Shown here: positions 6,619 to 10,824 of the stretch, one piece after another
Position numbering within the stretch: the stretch's first letter is position 1
How the letters are laid out: every line of letters begins with the position of its first letter
Assembly (NCBI GenBank): GCA_947378695.1
Contig: CANCKZ010000014.1
Coordinates: 1 to 10,824, forward strand
Length of the DNA: 10,824 nt
From: Rickettsiales bacterium
GTDB taxonomy: Bacteria > Pseudomonadota > Alphaproteobacteria > Rickettsiales > Deianiraeaceae
Reading direction: 5' to 3'
The notes under the pieces: generated by a model
What the model saw: only the letters and a program-made list of their open reading frames with translations
What the model was told of the DNA's origin: nothing
The model's database searches: none
Made by a program: the position numbers and the translations under genes

Positions 6619-8655
6619 ATGGCCGTTTCAACTGCCATTAAAGGCGATGACTACTCCCATCTTCACCCAATTGGAACATCGCCGGTTCGCTACGAAGTTA
6701 TTAACATTGCGAATAAGTTTTCAGATTTAAAAGAGGAAGTTCCAAACATTTTCAAGGTTTTGCCTGCGAAAAATTCCAGCGTTCTAAGAATTTCCCGTGC
6801 CTTGCCATACACAATCACCGCTTTTTTTGTTACACACGAAGGCGAAATAACGAACCATCAGGTGGTTTTAACATTTTTTGCGGGGAAACAATCGTGGTGG
6901 AATAAGATTTTCCTTTTAAATAATGTTGTAACAATTTCAGGGCGACCACGCTTCTTCAAAGACAAAATCACCATAGCCCACCCATCAAAGGTGAACCCGG
7001 GAAAAACCTCCATACCAGAAAGCCTTATAATTAAACCGCACTATAAAAAAAGCAAAATTGACGATTCCAAAACCCAAGCTTTCCTTTTGAACGAGTTGCA
7101 ATCCAAGCCATACACTGAAACCGTTTCGCCAATAATTAACGCACAATTTCACACGCAATTCACACTAAATTCCGCACTGGTTGAAATTCACAAGCCATCA
7201 TCGCTTGAAAATTTACAAGCGGCGAAGAATTTTCTTGCTGCGTTTGAATATATTTCCTATAAACACACAATTCAAAAAATTAACCAATACCATGCAAATC
7301 CAATAAATTTTAAACAAAATCTTCTGCCTCAACTTCAACAAAAACTTGCGTTTGAATTAACACAAGGGCAACTTGACGCAATTGAAGAAATTTCGAAATT
7401 CCAGAAATCTGACAAAGGCAAGCTGTTTTTATTACAAGGCGATGTTGGTTGCGGAAAAACAGTTGTTGCGGTGGCTTCTGCGTTGAATGTTGTGAAAACT
7501 GATGGCACTTTACAAGTGGCAATTCTTGCTCCAACGCAAATTCTTGCAACACAATTATTCATAAGCTTCAACGAAATGCTTTCAAGTTTTGGACTTTCCT
7601 GCACACTGCTTCTTGGTAAGGATAAAGTTAAAGAAAAGCGGGAAAAGCTTGCCAAAATTAAAAGCGGAGAAATTAACATTGTGGTTGGAACTCATGCAAT
7701 TTTTGCCAATGCTGTTGAATTTCAAAACCTTGGCTTTGTTGTTATTGACGAACAGCACAAGTTTGGAGTGCGTCAAAGGTTGGAGTTAATGAAGAAGTCG
7801 CAAAATGCAAAGTGTTTAACAATGACGGCAACTCCAATTCCACGAACGCTATCGATGTCTATGTATTCTGGCGTTGAATTTTTTGCGATAACGCACAAGC
7901 CTCAAAACCGTTTGCCAATAATTACAACTCTACTTTCAAATTCAAAAGCAGGCGAACTTATTGCCTCCACAAAAAGGAAATTTGGCGATCACTTCAAAAT
8001 GTACTGGGTGTGTCCGTTAGTTGAAGCGGAAAATGTTTCGAAATCTAACATTAAAGAGCGCGAGATTTTCCTCAAAAACTATTTCAACGAAAGCCAAATG
8101 CTTGCCGTTCACGGTCAAATGAAAGAAGACGCAATTAATGCGGCAATTTTTGAATTTAAAGAAAACCCAAGCGTGCGAGTTCTTCTTGCAACAACAATTA
8201 TTGAAGTTGGAATTGACATTCCAAAGGCAAATATTATCGTGATAGAATCCGCCGAAACATTTGGTCTTGCCTCGCTTCATCAATTAAGAGGAAGGGTTGG
8301 AAGATCTGGCGAGCAGGGATATTGCATTCTGCTTTTCGGAAACAATGGCGGCGAAGCAAATGCGGAGGGAGCATCAACAGGAATGAGTGAAAAAGCAAAA
8401 GAACGCCTTCAAGCAATGAAAGATTCCAATGACGGCTTTTACATTGCCCAAGTTGATAGAAAAATCAGGGGCTCTGGAAATGTGTTAGGGGACGCACAAT
8501 CCGGCTCAATGAAATTCACATTTTTCGATGAAGACTTGCATCAGGAATATCTTCTTCAATTTGAGGGCGTGTTTTTCTCGCTCAATGTTGTTGAAAGGGA
8601 CACAATTTCACAAATATTCCACGCATCTGTGAATATTGAGTTTTCCCAGCAGTGA
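6619..8655 (+). CDS. recG: ATP-dependent DNA helicase RecG
   Basis: RecG is a superfamily 2 double-strand DNA translocase that remodels stalled replication forks and recombination intermediates. The protein has 678 residues, near the usual 680-700. An N-terminal wedge/OB-fold region (about 1-170) is divergent. The helicase core has Walker A GDVGCGKT (274-281), the DEQH box (377-380), motif III TATPIPRT (403-410), and motif VI QLRGRVGRSG (555-564). The C-terminal TRG region, which couples ATP hydrolysis to translocation, reads IRGSGNVLGDAQSG instead of the common RGPGExLGTRQSG; the Gln is kept, while the Thr-Arg pair is Asp-Ala. The start ATG is one base after the sdhC stop, so the two are surely co-transcribed. 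It converges with a small minus-strand gene 16 bases past its stop. Confidence 0.95.
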   Translation: MAVSTAIKGDDYSHLHPIGTSPVRYEVINIANKFSDLKEEVPNIFKVLPAKNSSVLRISRALPYTITAFFVTHEGEITNHQVVLTFFAGKQSWWNKIFLLNNVVTISGRPRFFKDKITIAHPSKVNPGKTSIPESLIIKPHYKKSKIDDSKTQAFLLNELQSKPYTETVSPIINAQFHTQFTLNSALVEIHKPSSLENLQAAKNFLAAFEYISYKHTIQKINQYHANPINFKQNLLPQLQQKLAFELTQGQLDAIEEISKFQKSDKGKLFLLQGDVGCGKTVVAVASALNVVKTDGTLQVAILAPTQILATQLFISFNEMLSSFGLSCTLLLGKDKVKEKREKLAKIKSGEINIVVGTHAIFANAVEFQNLGFVVIDEQHKFGVRQRLELMKKSQNAKCLTMTATPIPRTLSMSMYSGVEFFAITHKPQNRLPIITTLLSNSKAGELIASTKRKFGDHFKMYWVCPLVEAENVSKSNIKEREIFLKNYFNESQMLAVHGQMKEDAINAAIFEFKENPSVRVLLATTIIEVGIDIPKANIIVIESAETFGLASLHQLRGRVGRSGEQGYCILLFGNNGGEANAEGASTGMSEKAKERLQAMKDSNDGFYIAQVDRKIRGSGNVLGDAQSGSMKFTFFDEDLHQEYLLQFEGVFFSLNVVERDTISQIFHASVNIEFSQQ

Positions 8656-8671
8656 TTTGTGGGGAGTTCCA

Positions 8672-8851
8672 TCAATACTTTTCGGGGTTCACATTCACTT
8701 CATCCGTTTCATATTGGCTTGGCGTTGTGATTGGTGCTTGAATTTCAGGCTGCGTAGTGACGCTTTGGTATATGCTTGCAATAATGCCTAAAATTAGTGC
8801 AATAATCAGTGCGTATAAGGCTTTTTTGAAGGTGTTTTTTCCTATGAACAT
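8672..8851 (-). CDS. Small single-helix membrane protein, 59 residues
   Basis: An open frame of 59 codons runs from ATG (8851-8849) to TGA (8674-8672). The product starts MFIGKNTFKKALYA, with a short positively charged N terminus, followed by one strongly hydrophobic helix (residues 11-28, ALYALIIALILGIIASIY). It ends in a polar, Pro/Thr/Gln/Glu-rich tail of about 30 residues (VTTQPEIQAPITTPSQYE, then DEVNVNPEKY). By the positive-inside rule the tail should be periplasmic. It begins 13 bases after the stop of the outer-membrane protein gene on the same strand, so the two probably form an operon. I do not recognise the family. It fills the space between two convergent genes almost exactly and has the composition of a real membrane protein. 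An uncleaved signal-anchor is more likely than a lipoprotein because there is no lipobox Cys. Confidence 0.65.
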   Translation of the reverse strand: MFIGKNTFKKALYALIIALILGIIASIYQSVTTQPEIQAPITTPSQYETDEVNVNPEKY

Positions 8852-8864
8852 ATACTAAAGTTAG

Positions 8865-9830
8865 TTAAAGTTGTTGTAAATCAAACGATTTCTTTACCGC
8901 AAAATTCACGGAATAAGAGCTTTTCAATGTGCCGGTTCCAACTTCTTGATGCAATGGAAGTCCTGCTTCCAAAAGGAATTTCACACCATTGCTTGTGTAG
9001 AAATTTCCACCGATAAACGCCGTTGTAACCTTGCGAAATTGCAACGCCGGATTGTTGATTGCTGTGCTGTCGGAATCAAGGTCGGCATCTGAACCGGAAA
9101 TGTTGCTTACTTGTGTGTAGTCCAACCTTATGTGCGAGCCAAAGTTCTTCATGAAGTTTTTCCCTGCCCACGCTGTAAGGTTATAAGTGTTTCCAAAACG
9201 GTAATTGCGTGAGTTATCGTTCAATGTAATGCGTGCATTGGCTTGAATTCCGTAGTCAATTTCGTTGATATTCTTTACAAATGTTGCCGTTGGGTGAAGT
9301 TCGTAAGAGCCAGAACCCGTTTGCATCATATACGAAGCTTGGCTAGTCCCAGATTTTTTCGATACCGAACCAGTTGGAAGGGATACTCCCAATGAACCAA
9401 TTACCGAATCTGAAACTTGATAGCTTGCGTTTAATCTTGTGTCGCCAAGTCCCGAAAAAGTGTGGATCCCCGAAGAACCATCGTGGTGAATGTGTCCCAT
9501 ATCCATCGTCATATATTGTGGCATAACACCAATGTTAAGCTTGTCCGTAACGCCATACATTAAATCAAGCATGTGCATTTGCATTTGCATTTCTGTTGGG
9601 TAGGAGTGATACAAAGCCGCAGCTTCCGTTTCCGTTTGGTTGTAAAGCCCACTCATAACAGAATGCTGGGCGGAATAGCCAATCATTACCGTGTTTTTTG
9701 TGTGAATGTGGTCTTTCATAACACCTGCAAGTTCATAATTCAGCTTGTGATTCTTTGCATTGCGCGAATGTTCCCCAGCAAAAACATTTATTGTGAAAAG
9801 TGAAGCAATTATGAGAGATTTTTTCAGCAT
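8865..9830 (-). CDS. Outer-membrane beta-barrel protein with Met/His-rich segment
   Basis: This 321-residue protein starts with a signal peptide (MLKKSLIIASLFTINVFA, cut likely after residue 18). The remainder is rich in Gly, Ser, Asn and aromatic residues in alternating strand patterns, as in outer-membrane barrels. Elements such as LMYGVTDKLNIGVMPQY (90-106), SGLGDTRLNASY (126-137), GVSLPTGS (148-155) and TGSGSYELHPTATF (171-184) resemble the MetA-pathway phenol-degradation-like/transporter family (PF13557 style). Residues 75-123 carry a dense set of Met and His (M81, M83, M85, H86, M87, M91, M103, M107, M109, M111, H113, H115, H116, H123), suggesting binding of a soft metal such as copper. 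That role is inference; no metal pump or regulator is in the window. The start at 9830 is chosen because it puts the signal peptide at the N terminus; the frame is open up to 9920. A small membrane-protein gene follows by 13 bases. Confidence 0.78.
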   Translation of the reverse strand: MLKKSLIIASLFTINVFAGEHSRNAKNHKLNYELAGVMKDHIHTKNTVMIGYSAQHSVMSGLYNQTETEAAALYHSYPTEMQMQMHMLDLMYGVTDKLNIGVMPQYMTMDMGHIHHDGSSGIHTFSGLGDTRLNASYQVSDSVIGSLGVSLPTGSVSKKSGTSQASYMMQTGSGSYELHPTATFVKNINEIDYGIQANARITLNDNSRNYRFGNTYNLTAWAGKNFMKNFGSHIRLDYTQVSNISGSDADLDSDSTAINNPALQFRKVTTAFIGGNFYTSNGVKFLLEAGLPLHQEVGTGTLKSSYSVNFAVKKSFDLQQL

Positions 9831-9953
9831 ATAAGCAATGATAAACTCCCGTACAAAAACTAAGGCAATTCCAAAAAGCAAGAAAAACTTACAAGAAAAA
9901 CCTTGATTTTTCCCCAGCAAACCCTTTCACAACATTTGAATTCAAAACAGAAA

Positions 9954-10259
9954 ATGGACAAACTTATTGAAAAAATCATCGCAAAAACGGAACTTAAAAA
10001 CTGGACGCTTTTCCTGTTCATTTTTGCGATTTGTTATATCTTTTGGCTTCACTCAATTGAAGGCGAATGGCTTGCAGTTCCAAAAACGGAATACCACAAC
10101 ACAACCCTCTTCCTTTTGGAGGTCTTCCTTTCCTCCCTCACAATTACACGAATTCTTGTTGCGATAAAATTTCTGGAAGCTATCAACCGCACGCCAATTA
10201 TTGCGGATTTTATTAATTGGGTTGTTGTGGAGAGGGTGGAAGATACGGAGGAATTATGA
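9954..10259 (+). CDS. Hypothetical membrane protein, 101 residues
   Basis: I do not recognise this protein. It begins MDKLIEKIIAKTELKNW, a charged amphipathic stretch, followed by a membrane helix (about 18-34, TLFLFIFAICYIFWLHS). A short outside loop with IEGEWLAVPKTEYHN comes next, then a second, weaker hydrophobic segment (about 51-72) and a C-terminal EAINRTPIIADFINWVVVERVEDTEEL. The ATG at 9954 is preferred over the upstream one at 9903 because the extra 17 residues are polar and would come before a good N terminus. Its TGA overlaps an ATG by 4 bases (ATGA, 10256-10259), which suggests a translationally coupled second gene. It is divergent from the outer-membrane protein gene, with 123 bases between the start codons. 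Function unknown. Confidence 0.6.
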   Translation: MDKLIEKIIAKTELKNWTLFLFIFAICYIFWLHSIEGEWLAVPKTEYHNTTLFLLEVFLSSLTITRILVAIKFLEAINRTPIIADFINWVVVERVEDTEEL

Positions 10260-10677
10260 TTCATTAATTAATTCCGAACTATTAACTGGAACAAAGTTCG
10301 ACGGAGCTTTGTATTGGCGTATGCAATACAAAGATGGAATAAGTGAGCTGGAAGCGTTTGGTTTGATATACGGCAATATTATTGTGGAAGATGAATATCA
10401 AGAATATAAAAAATGCAAAGAAGCAGTTATTGGTAAAACCATGACTGAGTGTGCCAATGTAAGGGCTGCAACTGGACTATTTTCATTAGCACTCCACCCC
10501 GCACTTTACAGGCATTTGGACAAGAACGAATACGGCGGTTTTTGGATACCAAAACGCCCACTTTGCTTGGAGCATTTTATTTTTGGTGGTATTGTCATTC
10601 CATTATTATATTATGGAGCGTTTTATGTGCATTATTTACTACTTTATTTGTGCGATATTATTCTTAAATGGATTTAA
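10256..10677 (+). CDS. Hypothetical membrane protein with an unclear or frameshifted start
   Basis: The frame is open from about 10201 to a TAA at 10675-10677, but it has no ATG near its beginning. The body reads SLINSELLTGTKFDGALYW at the start, then a polar domain with EDEYQEYKKCKEAVIGKTM. A region containing RPLCLEHF and two hydrophobic stretches near the C terminus (FGGIVIPLLYYGAFYVHY and LLLYLCDIILKWI) follow. At 10246-10258 there is GGAGG, then AATT, then an ATG that overlaps the upstream stop codon; that ATG reads Met-Ile-His and then TAA. Moving one base after the third codon joins it to the long frame. Either a base has been lost in the ATTA repeat at 10262-10272, making this a broken gene or sequence error, or translation starts at an upstream TTG (10201, 10222 or 10225) or at the internal ATG at 10321. 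Family unknown. Confidence 0.5.
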
Positions 10678-10685
10678 AATTTTCC

Positions 10686-10713
10686 TTGATTTATAAAATC
10701 ATCACTTTACAAG
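10686..10713 (+). promoter_or_regulatory. Candidate promoter for rplO
   Basis: TTGATT (10686-10691) and TACAAG (10708-10713) are separated by 16 bases, each a 4- to 5-of-6 match to the sigma-70 boxes, about 28 bases before the rplO start. A short inverted repeat TGATTT-ATA-AAATCA (10687-10701) overlaps it. A promoter is expected because rplO is not preceded here by its usual operon genes, but the match is modest. Confidence 0.3.
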
Positions 10714-10740
10714 AACCCAATTCAGTTATTAAAAGTTAAA

Positions 10741-10824
10741 ATGTCAGCAATTGCAGAAGCAGTAAATTTATTTGAACACAAAAACACAAAAAGAAGAAAA
10801 AGAGTCGGCAGAGGACGCGGTTCC
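10741..10824 (+). CDS. rplO: Ribosomal protein L15 (uL15), N-terminal part, cut by the window end
   Basis: The last 28 codons of the window translate to a sequence ending TKRRKRVGRGRGS, which matches the strongly conserved N-terminal uL15 motif (K-R-V-G-R-G-x-G-S-G-K-G). This basic segment threads into 23S rRNA of the large subunit. The first 12 residues (MSAIAEAVNLFE) differ from the usual MKLNEL-type start, but the spacing to RVGRG is close to normal. No Shine-Dalgarno sequence is seen; the start is preceded by an A-rich stretch ending in TTAAA. In most bacteria rplO follows rpmD in the spc operon; here unrecognised genes precede it, so the operon is broken at this point. The rest of the gene lies outside. 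Confidence 0.82.
   Translation, partial: MSAIAEAVNLFEHKNTKRRKRVGRGRGS

Noticed and set aside
9831..9920. 30-residue N-terminal extension of the outer-membrane protein from ATG at 9920
   Set aside because: It would bury the clear signal peptide MLKKSLIIASLFTINVFA inside the protein.
9954..10677. The two hypothetical genes as one gene split by a frameshift
   Set aside because: The first ends in a natural polar C terminus and the junction has an ATGA overlap with a ribosome-binding site, which is the form of two coupled genes; the problem lies at the start of the second.
10687..10701. Inverted repeat TGATTT-ATA-AAATCA as a terminator
   Set aside because: The stem is AT-only apart from one G-C pair and is not followed by a U-run, so it is too weak.
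1..10824. CRISPR array, tRNA/rRNA gene, insertion sequence or phage module
   Set aside because: No regularly spaced repeats, cloverleaf, transposase motifs or phage-like genes were found on either strand.

Overview
The window looks like a piece of chromosome from an AT-rich alphaproteobacterium, most likely near the Rickettsiales/Holosporales or a similar reduced lineage. The evidence is the SdhC start (RPLSPHLSIYK, Rickettsia-like), an alphaproteobacterial RpoZ with an acidic tail, a GT2 glycosyltransferase of a type common in alphaproteobacteria, and essential genes scattered out of their usual operons. An argH gene argues for some retained arginine biosynthesis and against a typical Rickettsia. 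No species can be named from the sequence alone. No tRNA, rRNA, insertion sequence or CRISPR array was seen.

Layout. 1-421: 3' part of a beta-class carbonic anhydrase (+). 422-655: noncoding, with a hairpin and two TTGACA boxes. 656-3956 (+): rpmJ (L36), argH, a RimJ/RimL-type GNAT acetyltransferase and a membrane GT2 glycosyltransferase, closely spaced or overlapping by 4 bases. 3989-6045 (-): rpoZ, sdhB and trxB in one tight operon, convergent with the GT2 gene. 6046-6209: divergent intergenic region with a good promoter for rpoZ. 6210-8655 (+): sdhC and recG, 1 base apart. 8672-9830 (-): an outer-membrane beta-barrel protein with a striking Met/His-rich stretch, followed by a 59-residue single-helix membrane protein too short for most gene callers. 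9954-10677 (+): two unrecognised membrane-protein genes, the second with a problematic start. 10741-end: the first 28 codons of rplO (L15).

Function. Most genes are housekeeping: CO2/bicarbonate exchange, ribosomal proteins, RNA polymerase omega, arginine synthesis, thioredoxin reduction, complex II and replication-fork repair. sdhB and sdhC lie in two divergent transcription units with rpoZ between them, and neither sdhA nor sdhD is present here. The most notable points are the loss of the expected haem-ligand histidine and of the SxxHR histidine in SdhC, the Met/His-rich outer-membrane protein with its small partner gene, the near-absence of Shine-Dalgarno sequences before recognisable starts, and the unclear start of the gene before rplO. 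I did not find a complete new multi-gene system; the Met/His-rich pair is the nearest candidate.
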